8,332 bases of DNA from Rikenellaceae bacterium (GTDB lineage Bacteria > Bacteroidota > Bacteroidia > Bacteroidales > UBA932): contig DOVA01000175.1 of NCBI GenBank assembly GCA_003520315.1, forward strand, positions 1-8,332. Reading direction: 5' to 3'. The position numbers and the translations under genes were made by a program. The notes under the pieces were generated by a model. The model was not told where the DNA came from and did no database searches. It was given only the letters and a program-made list of their open reading frames with translations. The first letter of the stretch is position 1. Each line of letters opens with the position of its first letter. This document shows, piece by piece, positions 1-5,868 of this stretch.

Positions 1-751
1 ATCTGCATTTAAACAGTGTAAGGAAATACTTCCTCAGATTCATTTGAGATATGGCAAAGAGCTTGCAGTAAATAAAAATTTTGACAATGCTTTGGCACAG
101 TTGGATAAGGCTATAGAAACTGCTAAGAAATACAATAATCCAGATGTTGAGAAAGAGGCTAATGAACTCATTCCGCAACTTGTCATGGCCGGTGCAGACG
201 ACAACTTGAATCTTGGTCTTTTCAATGAGGCGATTGCCGGGTATAATAAAATGTTGACTTATACTCCAAACGATCCTGATGTATATTTGAGGTTGGGTAT
301 AGCACAGTCCAAACTAAATAATGAAGATGCGGCAATTGCTGCCTATTTAAGGGCAATCGAACTGGGCGACAAGCAAGACGCACCAAAAATGCTTTCAAAT
401 ATTTATCTCAAAAAAGCTGCGGCTGCTTTTTCTGACAAAAACAACTCAGAGGCTCTTGCTATGGCAAAAAAGGCAAATCAGTATTATGAGACAGTTCAGG
501 GGAATCAGATTATTGGTTTAAGTGCTATGCAACTTAAGAAATACGATGACGCGATCCCTGCCCTTGAAGCATATATTGCTCAAAGCAATGATAGTAAAAA
601 TAAGAATGCGATTATATACAATATCGCAGCGGCTTACGAGGCTAAAGGTAATATTGCCAAGGCCTGTGGCTACTATAAACAAATTGTTTCAGATCCAAAA
701 TTCAAAGCCGCTGTAGAATATAAGATTAATACAGTTCTTAAGTGCAAGTAA
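1..751 (+). CDS. TPR-repeat protein, 5' end outside the window
   Basis: The reading frame is open from base 2, so the gene starts before the window. About 249 codons are visible, ending in TAA at 749-751. A TTG at 44 could be misread as a start, but the frame continues upstream without a stop. The protein has tetratricopeptide-type helical pairs: an early segment with NFDNALAQLDKAIETAKK, a canonical repeat around FNEAIAGYNKMLTYTPNDPD followed by VYLRLGIAQSKLNNEDAAIAAYLRAIELG, and later ones around YDDAIPALEAYIAQS and IIYNIAAAYEAKGNIAKACGYYKQI. TPRs usually make protein-protein scaffolds. No catalytic domain is visible and the N-terminus, with any signal peptide, is missing, so the specific role and location are unknown. 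The last 10 bases overlap the proposed GTG start of the following U32 remnant, which suggests the two were once co-transcribed and translationally coupled. Confidence 0.85.
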   Translation, partial: SAFKQCKEILPQIHLRYGKELAVNKNFDNALAQLDKAIETAKKYNNPDVEKEANELIPQLVMAGADDNLNLGLFNEAIAGYNKMLTYTPNDPDVYLRLGIAQSKLNNEDAAIAAYLRAIELGDKQDAPKMLSNIYLKKAAAAFSDKNNSEALAMAKKANQYYETVQGNQIIGLSAMQLKKYDDAIPALEAYIAQSNDSKNKNAIIYNIAAAYEAKGNIAKACGYYKQIVSDPKFKAAVEYKINTVLKCK

Positions 752-1002
752 CTACATTGGAGCTTCTTGCTCCTGCAGGAAACAAAGACATCGGCATTGC
801 AGCAATAGACTGTGGTGCCGATGCTCTCTATATTGCAGGTTCATCTTTTGGAGCCAGATATGGTGTAGGTAATTCACTGGGAGATATTGATTCTCTCTGT
901 AATTATGCTCATAAATTTGGCTCAAAGGTTTATTTAACTCTCAATACCATTATTTTTGACAATGAGTTAGGAAAGGGTTTGACTGCAGAAACTGTGAAAT
1001 GA
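742..1002 (+). pseudogene. N-terminal remnant of a U32 peptidase-family gene
   Basis: The 86-codon ORF begins with LELLAPAGNKDIGIAAIDCG, followed by GADALYIAGSSFGAR and SKVYLTLNTIIFDNEL. This is the hallmark beginning of U32 proteins (collagenase-like, RlhA/TrhP family, in which characterised members act in RNA hydroxylation). Family members are normally about 400 residues or longer. Here resemblance stops near residue 75, the frame ends in TGA at 1000-1002, and holB begins 30 bases later, so the central and C-terminal parts, including the conserved Cys-containing core, are absent. This looks like an internal or 3' deletion rather than a simple frameshift, because no further U32-like sequence is visible before holB. 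The start is uncertain: GTG at 742 overlaps the TPR gene, while TTG at 757 would begin at the conserved ELLAPAGN. The remnant cannot have the normal family activity. A functional small ORF cannot be excluded, but I see no support for it. Confidence 0.8.
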
Positions 1003-1008
1003 TTATTT

Positions 1009-1028
1009 TTGGTTGATTTTTTCAAATA
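1009..1028 (+). repeat. Left copy of a gapped short repeat bracketing the holB ORF
   Basis: TTGGTTGATTT (1009-1019) is followed directly by TTTCAAATA (1020-1028). The same two words occur in the same order at 1967-1990, separated there by an extra GATA. This copy lies between the U32 remnant stop and the holB start. Its origin is unknown. It could be a small duplication or chance in AT-rich DNA, though the joint match of 11 and 9 bases makes chance less likely. Confidence 0.4.
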
Positions 1029-1032
1029 GGCA

Positions 1033-1974
1033 ATGAAATTTTCTGATGTAGTCGGACAAACTAGCTTGAAGCATAAACTGATAAAACTCTCTAAGGAAGG
1101 GAGAATGAGTCATGCAATGCTTTTATGTGAAGAACAGGGCTACGGAGCGCTTTCAACTGTTCTTGCTTTTGTTCAGTATAATTTATGTCTCAACAAGAGT
1201 GCGAAAGACTCATGTGGCACATGTCCAACGTGCAATAAGATACAAAAGATGATTCATCCGGATCTCCACTTTGCTGTTCCTGTCAATTCCACAAAAAAGA
1301 TTACAGCTGATAAAAAACCCGTGACTGATCTTTTTTTAGATGATTGGAGACGAGCAATATCTGACAATCCATATATTACTGAGCAGGAATGGTATGATTT
1401 GATTGGAATAGAAAACAAACAGGGAATAATTGGAGTCAATGAAGCTGCTCAGATTTTGAAAAAGTTGAGTTTTCGTTCGTTTGAAGGAGGTGACAAATAT
1501 GTAATTATCTGGTTACCTGAAAGAATGAACCAGGAAGCAGCCAATAAGCTTCTTAAATTAATTGAAGAACCTCCTGCCGGAACATATTTTTTTATGATTT
1601 CTCACTCTCCGGAGAGAATTATCCCTACTATTGTGTCTAGATGCCAGATTATTAACTTGATGCCTATAGAGAGAGAGGTGATGGCGCAAAGATTGGCGGA
1701 AGAGTTCAAAATAGCTGAAGAAGAGGCTTTCTTTTGGGCAAGGATATCAGGAGGTAGCTTGAGCAAGGCCAGAGAGATAATTAATTCAGATAGAGAGACT
1801 GTTGAAGATCACGAGATTGTGGTAAAACTACTTTCAGCCTGCTGTAGTAAAGACATGCCTGAAGTTATTTCCCTTTGGGAAAGACTGTCAACGATGAATA
1901 GAGAGAAACAAAAGAGTTTCTGTCATTATGCTCTTGAATTTTTAAGAGAGTTGTATATGACAAGTCTTGGTTGA
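1033..1974 (+). CDS. holB: DNA polymerase III subunit delta', shortened by an in-frame TGA
   Basis: HolB is the delta' subunit of the DnaX clamp-loader, which loads the sliding clamp at the replication fork. The start MKFSDVVGQ matches the family. Residues 24-52 form the N-terminal AAA+ segment with a degenerate P-loop (EEQGYGALS), as expected because delta' is not an active ATPase. C52, C61, C64 and C67 form the zinc site (SCGTCPTCNK). NKLLKLIEEPP at 171-181 and the SRC motif at 202-204 (PTIVSRCQ) are clamp-loader signatures. The ORF ends at codon 314 with TGA (1972-1974). Bacteroidales HolB proteins are usually about 370-380 residues, and the missing C-terminus is encoded in the same frame directly after the TGA (see 1975-2160). 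The C-terminal collar domain, which holds the clamp-loader ring together, would therefore be cut. HolB is normally essential, so readthrough, tolerated truncation or a sequence error should be considered. It precedes ricT and is probably in the same operon. Confidence 0.88.
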   Translation: MKFSDVVGQTSLKHKLIKLSKEGRMSHAMLLCEEQGYGALSTVLAFVQYNLCLNKSAKDSCGTCPTCNKIQKMIHPDLHFAVPVNSTKKITADKKPVTDLFLDDWRRAISDNPYITEQEWYDLIGIENKQGIIGVNEAAQILKKLSFRSFEGGDKYVIIWLPERMNQEAANKLLKLIEEPPAGTYFFMISHSPERIIPTIVSRCQIINLMPIEREVMAQRLAEEFKIAEEEAFFWARISGGSLSKAREIINSDRETVEDHEIVVKLLSACCSKDMPEVISLWERLSTMNREKQKSFCHYALEFLRELYMTSLG

Positions 1975-1990
1975 TTTGATATTTCAAATA
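1967..1990 (+). repeat. Right copy of the short repeat, containing the holB premature stop
   Basis: TTGGTTGATTT (1967-1977), GATA (1978-1981) and TTTCAAATA (1982-1990) match the left copy at 1009-1028 except for the four-base insertion. The premature TGA of holB (1972-1974) lies inside the first word. The copy also contains a small inverted repeat, ATTTGA at 1974-1979 and TCAAAT at 1984-1989. No known element is recognised. Confidence 0.4.
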
Positions 1991-2160
1991 CTCCTGTCAG
2001 AAGAAGAGAAAATGTCGTTAGTCTATCGAAGAGAATCAGCCCTTCTTTTTATATCAAAGCTTATGAAATTCTGAATAATGCTTTACAGGACATAGAAAGA
2101 AATGTTAATGCAAAATATATTTTTGCGGACATGAGTAATCGCTTTTTTTTATCTTTGTAG
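1975..2160 (+). pseudogene. holB: In-frame C-terminal continuation of holB after the TGA
   Basis: Reading on in the holB frame after the TGA gives 61 sense codons and a TAG at 2158-2160. The translation runs from FDISNTPVRRRENVV to YIFADMSNRFFLSL. It contains DIERNVNAKYIFADM at what would be residues 353-367, resembling the conserved end of Bacteroidales HolB (an 'ERN-NAK-xF-DL' type helix). With the stop codon counted as one position the product would be 375 residues, the normal family length, and it ends 5 bases before the ricT ATG, where holB should end. There are no other stops or frameshifts in the 61 codons. This means the lesion is recent, is bypassed, or is a base-call error. The homology is recalled from the family pattern, not computed. 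Confidence 0.75.
2150..2157 (+). promoter_or_regulatory. Possible -7 promoter box just before ricT
   Basis: TATCTTTG followed by T matches the Bacteroidota -7 element TAnnTTTG(Y). It lies in the last codons of the holB frame, 8 bases before the ricT ATG, and would give an almost leaderless transcript. The nearest upstream TTTG (2122-2125) is 24 bases away, longer than the usual 19-21, so the match may be chance. Confidence 0.25.
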
Positions 2161-2165
2161 CCATT

Positions 2166-3323
2166 ATGAAAAATCAGGAAATTATAAATGATTGTTCCAG
2201 GGGATGTAAGATTTGGAAGTATTCCGACGATACTTTAAATGTTAAGTACGACAATAACTGTTGCAAGTTGAGTGTTTTTGATTGGTTACAAGGAATTTCA
2301 GATGAAAAGTCAAAGGATATATTTGAAGTGCGTTTCAAAAATACCAGGAAATCTTATTTCAGGAATGCATCAGATCAGCAAATTGATGTAGGTGATATAG
2401 TTACAGTAGAGACAACAAATGGCCATGATGTGGGCATTGTTACTCTTGCAGGTCCCGTGGTGCTGATACAACTTAAGCGCAACAATATTGACATTGATCA
2501 CTTTGAATTCAAAAAAATATACAGGAAATCGAGTGGAGTTGATATTGAAAGATGGCAGGATGCTATATCGAGGGAGCATAAAACAATGATTAGAGCGCGG
2601 CAGATTGCTGCTTCACTGGGCTTGAACATGAAGATAGGAGATGTTGAATTTCAAGGTGATGGTACTAAAGCTATTTTTTATTATATAGCAGATGAAAGGG
2701 TAGATTTTCGGCAGTTGATAAAGTTATTTGCAGAGGAGTTTAAAATCAGGATTGAGATGCGTCAGATAGGTGCCAGACAGGAGGCTGGACATATTGGGGG
2801 AATAGGTGTTTGCGGCCAGGAACTCTGCTGTTCGAGATTTATTAACGATTTTAAATCGATTACCACACAAGCTGCCAGATGTCAGGATCTCTCACTTAAT
2901 CCGCAAAAACTTGCCGGACAGTGCAGTAAACTCAAGTGTTGCATAAATTACGAGGCGGCAGTTTACATCGATGCTCATTCATCTATGCCTGTCGTAAAAG
3001 CTCCTCTCGAAACAGAAGGAGGCCCGCTGTTTTTGATGAAAAGTGATGTTTTGAAGGGGATTATGTGGTTTTCATATGAAGAGAACAGTATTTCAGAAAT
3101 GTTCCCTCTTACTTTTGAGTGTGTAAGGGAAGTTTTGCGGCAAAACACAAGAGGTATCAAAGTCCCGAATCTTACGCCTGACAGTGATTCCGGTCCTGAA
3201 TTTAAAAGTGCTGCGGGTGAGGGAAGTATTTCGAGGTTTGATGAAGAAAGAAAGGCTAATCATTTAAATTATAAAAAAAGGAAAAGACAATCTTCTGGAA
3301 GAAATAATGAAAATCAGAAGTAA
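2166..3323 (+). CDS. ricT: RicT-like PSP1 domain iron-sulfur protein
   Basis: This is a 385-residue PSP1 C-terminal domain protein of the RicT (B. subtilis YaaT) family. In Bacillus, RicT forms an iron-sulfur complex with RicA and RicF that supports RNase Y-dependent mRNA processing; the role in Bacteroidota is less clear. The N-terminus has clustered cysteines (C10, C14, C32, C33) and KLSVFDWL, typical of the Bacteroidota branch. The PSP1 core spans roughly residues 75-270. It carries the cluster-binding region IGVCGQELCCSRF (C216, C221, C222), C239, and GQCSKLKCCINYE (C253, C258, C259), matching the family Cys pattern. The last 50 or so residues are charged and lysine-rich, probably disordered. 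The ATG lies 5 bases after the full-length holB TAG, and the 3' end overlaps gldH by 17 bases, so holB, ricT and gldH are probably co-transcribed. The ATG is preceded by ATT rather than a Shine-Dalgarno sequence, as usual in this phylum. Confidence 0.92.
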   Translation: MKNQEIINDCSRGCKIWKYSDDTLNVKYDNNCCKLSVFDWLQGISDEKSKDIFEVRFKNTRKSYFRNASDQQIDVGDIVTVETTNGHDVGIVTLAGPVVLIQLKRNNIDIDHFEFKKIYRKSSGVDIERWQDAISREHKTMIRARQIAASLGLNMKIGDVEFQGDGTKAIFYYIADERVDFRQLIKLFAEEFKIRIEMRQIGARQEAGHIGGIGVCGQELCCSRFINDFKSITTQAARCQDLSLNPQKLAGQCSKLKCCINYEAAVYIDAHSSMPVVKAPLETEGGPLFLMKSDVLKGIMWFSYEENSISEMFPLTFECVREVLRQNTRGIKVPNLTPDSDSGPEFKSAAGEGSISRFDEERKANHLNYKKRKRQSSGRNNENQK

Positions 3324-3735
3324 AGTATTACTGTTGTTTTTTTTTGGAGGTTTGATGTGTTCATGTGCAAAAAATAATTATGAGCCTTCGGTGCAATGGT
3401 TCAAGTTTAATTGCAGGAACACTCAGAAATCGTTTAATATTGATTTTTCATTAAGAGTTTCAGCAACATATAAAGATGAAACTCTTCCAGTTATGCTTGA
3501 GATTCTTTCTCCTTCAGGCATTAGATATAGAGATACTTTGAAAATCCCTGTTAGACAGCAAGGGGGTGACGGTTTAACTACTGTTGTAAGAAGCGGAGTT
3601 TGGAGGGATATCCTTTGGCACTATAGAAAGAACGTCAGTTTTCCTCTAACGGGCAGATGGTTATTTACCATATATTATTTAGAACCTGGCACAAAAGAGG
3701 GGAAAATTAAAGAGTTTAAGTTGAAGGTACAGTAA
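3307..3735 (+). CDS. gldH: GldH-family lipoprotein
   Basis: This is a 142-residue predicted lipoprotein. The N-terminus has basic residues, a hydrophobic stretch VLLLFFFGGL and a lipobox-like MCSC, with C20 the likely lipidated cysteine (S at -1); C18 is an alternative. The mature part is predicted to be beta-rich, and LEILSPSGIRYRDTLKIPV followed by NVSFPLTGRWLFTIYYLEPG resembles the central and C-terminal part of GldH. GldH is an outer-envelope lipoprotein needed for gliding in Flavobacterium but also widespread in non-gliding Bacteroidales, where its job is unclear. The usual ending, with an MR motif and a short Gly-Ile segment, is not evident, and the protein is somewhat shorter than typical. 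It starts inside the end of ricT (17-base overlap) and ends 4 bases before trmB, the context in which gldH is usually found. The assignment rests on both sequence and synteny. Confidence 0.7.
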   Translation: MKIRSKVLLLFFFGGLMCSCAKNNYEPSVQWFKFNCRNTQKSFNIDFSLRVSATYKDETLPVMLEILSPSGIRYRDTLKIPVRQQGGDGLTTVVRSGVWRDILWHYRKNVSFPLTGRWLFTIYYLEPGTKEGKIKEFKLKVQ

Positions 3736-3739
3736 TTCT

Positions 3740-4435
3740 ATGGGGAAGGATAAACTGAAAAGATTTGCCGAGAATGTGACTTTTAGCAATCTTTATCAAC
3801 CAGATTTTAGCGAAGTCTTCAGGAAAGATTACCGGCTTAAAGGGAAATGGAGACGGGAAGTTTTCGGGAATGATAATCCTATAGTTTTAGAGCTTGGATG
3901 CGGCAGAGGAGAATATACTGTTGAAATGGCAAGAAGAAATCCCTGTAATAATTATATAGGTATTGACATTAAGGGAGCAAGATTGTGGAGAGGTGCAAAA
4001 AGTGCACTTCAAGAGGGCCTTGTTAATGTTGTTTTTGTCAGGTGTAGAATTGAGTTTGTTGAAAGTCTTTTTGGTGAGAATGAAATATCGTCTGTTTGGA
4101 TAACTTTTGCTGATCCTCAAATTAAAAGGGAGAACAAAAGACTTACCTCACCAATTTTTCTTGACAAATATGCCAAATTTCTTGTAAATGGTGGTACTGT
4201 TCACCTAAAAACCGACAGCCTGTTTTTGCATGAATATACTCTTGGAATAGTTAGAGAAAGAGGGTATGAAATCATTGAGAGCAACAGAGATATTTACGGT
4301 ACGGGATGCGCCAGGCAAGATAATATGCTGAATATCAAAACTCATTATGAGGAAATTTTTCTTTCCCAGGGACTTCCAATAACCTATATGTCTTTTAAAA
4401 TTTCTCAGGATTCTCTTGAGAAGCGTACTCAATAG
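3740..4435 (+). CDS. trmB: tRNA (guanine-N7-)-methyltransferase
   Basis: TrmB uses S-adenosylmethionine to make 7-methylguanosine at position 46 of tRNA. The 231-residue length fits the family. SAM motif I is seen as VLELGCGRGEYT (residues 49-60), with the acidic motif II residue in YIGIDIKGARLWRGA (D76). ITFADPQIKR (121-130) corresponds to the signature FPDP loop, KRLT is at 133-136 and HLKTD at 155-159. The C-terminal IYGTGCARQDNMLNIKTHYE segment also fits. The signature proline is replaced by alanine (A124 in FADP), which is unusual because FPDP is highly conserved; the other catalytic-site features look intact. It follows gldH by 4 bases and is probably the last gene of the holB-ricT-gldH-trmB unit. 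Its last 41 bases overlap the convergent gene at 4395-4883, so no separate terminator can fit between them. Confidence 0.93.
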   Translation: MGKDKLKRFAENVTFSNLYQPDFSEVFRKDYRLKGKWRREVFGNDNPIVLELGCGRGEYTVEMARRNPCNNYIGIDIKGARLWRGAKSALQEGLVNVVFVRCRIEFVESLFGENEISSVWITFADPQIKRENKRLTSPIFLDKYAKFLVNGGTVHLKTDSLFLHEYTLGIVRERGYEIIESNRDIYGTGCARQDNMLNIKTHYEEIFLSQGLPITYMSFKISQDSLEKRTQ

Positions 4436-4883
4436 ATTTTGCCAGGCGATAAACATCCTTTCTCATCCCTTTCAGGACAATAGGATTATCGCTGAAATCA
4501 ACCACTATGGTGTCTTCAAACATTCTGAACATTCTAGTTACTTTGGATTTGTGTCTGAAAGTAATGGTGGTTGCATCTTCTGCCACTTTTATATAATTGC
4601 TGTCTTCAAATACTTTGAGTATTTTATCTCTCTCTTCAGCAAAAGAGTGATTGAGGTAGGCACGTTTATTGATGAAACTTACCAGAGGGTATGCCAGAGA
4701 AATTACAATAAAGAACACCAACAATTGGACACCTGTTCCAGGTCTGAACAGTGCAGAATAGCTCATTTCTTGTCTTGATGCCAGAGCAAAAATTGCTATA
4801 ATAAGGGAGAAAATAATTATAAAATAAATAAGATATTTACCAACTCTGATAAGATACTTTTTAAAATCAAATTCGCTCTTCAT
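4395..4883 (-). CDS. Small two-helix membrane protein of unknown function
   Basis: This is a 162-residue protein that I do not recognise as a named family. A short basic N-terminus (FDFKKYLIRVGK) is followed by two predicted transmembrane helices at about residues 16-36 and 51-71, then a soluble C-terminal domain of about 90 residues. That domain is predicted alpha/beta, with the distinctive stretch TTITFRHKSKVTRMFRMFED and then TIVVDFSDNPIVLKGMRKDV. The positive-inside rule suggests that the domain is cytoplasmic. Codon use and composition look like a real gene, and the ORF opposite to it is a shadow. It ends in TAA inside trmB (41-base tail-to-tail overlap) and starts 113 bases from the divergent coiled-coil membrane protein gene, so the two may share a regulatory region. 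No function is inferred. Confidence 0.75.
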   Translation of the reverse strand: MKSEFDFKKYLIRVGKYLIYFIIIFSLIIAIFALASRQEMSYSALFRPGTGVQLLVFFIVISLAYPLVSFINKRAYLNHSFAEERDKILKVFEDSNYIKVAEDATTITFRHKSKVTRMFRMFEDTIVVDFSDNPIVLKGMRKDVYRLAKSIEYASQENPEKF

Positions 4884-4936
4884 AGTATAATATGTAATAT
4901 GTGTTTTATAATTAAAGAACTGATGTACTATAACTA

Positions 4937-4944
4937 CAAAGCTA
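4937..4944 (-). promoter_or_regulatory. Possible -7 box for the 4395-4883 gene
   Basis: On the minus strand the sequence reads TAGCTTTG followed by T, matching TAnnTTTG(Y). The distance to the ATG at 4883 would leave a leader of about 45-50 bases. No good TTTG is found at the expected -33 spacing, so support is from the -7 match and position only. Confidence 0.4.
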
Positions 4945-4955
4945 AATAAAAATCT

Positions 4956-4963
4956 TAAATTTG
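4956..4963 (+). promoter_or_regulatory. Possible -7 box for the coiled-coil protein gene
   Basis: TAAATTTG followed by T matches the Bacteroidota -7 element, 33 bases before the ATG at 4997. The expected -33 region falls on the oppositely oriented box at 4937-4944, so the two promoters would overlap. No clear TTTG is present at -33. Confidence 0.4.
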
Positions 4964-4996
4964 TTTTATATTACAAAAATTAATAAAGTTAAAATT

Positions 4997-5863
4997 ATGG
5001 AAAAAGAGAGAACACTTAGAAATATTGTAATAGCTCTGTCAGTAATAGCACTTCTGCTCATAGGAGTTCTTGCATACATATGGATAGACAGAAGCAGGAT
5101 AATAGGAGATCTGACAGTAGAAAAGGAGCAATTAACTCAACAGACAGAGCAGCTGAAGGAAGAATATGCTATGCTGACAACAAATAATGACAGTCTCAAT
5201 GTTCAGCTTTCAAAAGAGAGAGAAAAGGTCGAGCAACTTATTGACAGGCTAAAAAGGACAGAGGCAACCAACAGAACCAAAATACGTCAATACGAGCAAG
5301 AGCTTGGAACATTAAGAAGTATTATGAGGGGTTATATTATGCAAATTGATTCACTGAATACCTTGAATATCAGTTTGAGGAAGGAAGCAGCTGCCGCAAA
5401 GGATGAAGCTAAAGAGACCAGACAAAAATACGAAGAACTTCAGACTACAACCAACGAATATGCTCTTAAGATACAAAAAGGTTCAATGTTAAAGGGGAGA
5501 GGGATCAATGTCGTTGCGATTACGGCTTCCAACAAGGAGACTGACCGCAGCAGCCGTACAGTTAAGATTAAAACATGCCTGTATCTTGTAGAAAACAATA
5601 TTGCTACAAAAGGACCTAGAAAGATATATATCAGAGTGAAAGGGCCTGATGGTATTTTGATGACCGATGGAAGCCAGCAGATATTCAATGTGAGTGGAGA
5701 GCAGATGATTTATTCTGCAGTAAGGGAAGTTGATTACCAGGGATCAGAACTTGAAGTTTGCATCTATTTTGCGGGCAGTGCACCTTTTGTAAAAGGAGTT
5801 TATAATGTCGATGTTTATACTGAGGAAGGCAAATTGGGCACAGCAGACCTTTTACTTAAATAG
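4997..5863 (+). CDS. Membrane-anchored coiled-coil protein of unknown function
   Basis: This is a 288-residue protein with a clear three-part layout. A single transmembrane helix at residues 9-30 (IVIALSVIALLLIGVLAYIW) is preceded by the basic MEKERTLR, suggesting N-in topology with the rest in the periplasm. A long charged coiled coil covers about residues 32-160 (for example QLSKEREKVEQLIDRLKR and KDEAKETRQKYEELQ). The C-terminal domain, residues 165-288, is predicted beta-rich (GRGINVVAITASNKETD, KIYIRVKGPDGILM, GVYNVDVYTEEGKLGTADL) and ends immediately. I chose the ATG at 4997 over an in-frame TTG at 4961, because the TTG overlaps the proposed -7 box and would add an AT-rich 12-residue extension before the signal-anchor. 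The architecture resembles Bacteroidales hypothetical envelope proteins; the domain could bind a partner or ligand, but this is a guess. hemW starts 5 bases after its TAG, so the two genes are probably co-transcribed. Confidence 0.85.
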   Translation: MEKERTLRNIVIALSVIALLLIGVLAYIWIDRSRIIGDLTVEKEQLTQQTEQLKEEYAMLTTNNDSLNVQLSKEREKVEQLIDRLKRTEATNRTKIRQYEQELGTLRSIMRGYIMQIDSLNTLNISLRKEAAAAKDEAKETRQKYEELQTTTNEYALKIQKGSMLKGRGINVVAITASNKETDRSSRTVKIKTCLYLVENNIATKGPRKIYIRVKGPDGILMTDGSQQIFNVSGEQMIYSAVREVDYQGSELEVCIYFAGSAPFVKGVYNVDVYTEEGKLGTADLLLK

Positions 5864-5868
5864 TCAAA

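Noticed and set aside
44..46. TTG at 44 as the start of the TPR gene
   Set aside because: The frame is open to the window edge and the upstream codons continue a helical, lysine-rich protein, so this is an internal leucine.
1972..1974. TGA recoded as a sense codon in this organism
   Set aside because: sdhC ends with TGA exactly where its family normally ends, tryptophans are encoded by TGG throughout, and no other conserved gene in the window contains an in-frame TGA.
1972..1974. TGA as a selenocysteine codon in holB
   Set aside because: Delta' has no known selenocysteine or catalytic cysteine at this position, and no convincing SECIS-like hairpin follows the TGA.
4416..4778. 120-codon plus-strand ORF opposite the 4395-4883 gene
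   Set aside because: It is antisense to a protein with clear membrane helices and a coherent soluble domain, has no recognisable features, and its composition is that of a shadow frame.
4961..4996. TTG at 4961 as the start of the coiled-coil protein
   Set aside because: It overlaps a -7 promoter box and adds an AT-rich extension before the signal-anchor; the ATG at 4997 fits better.
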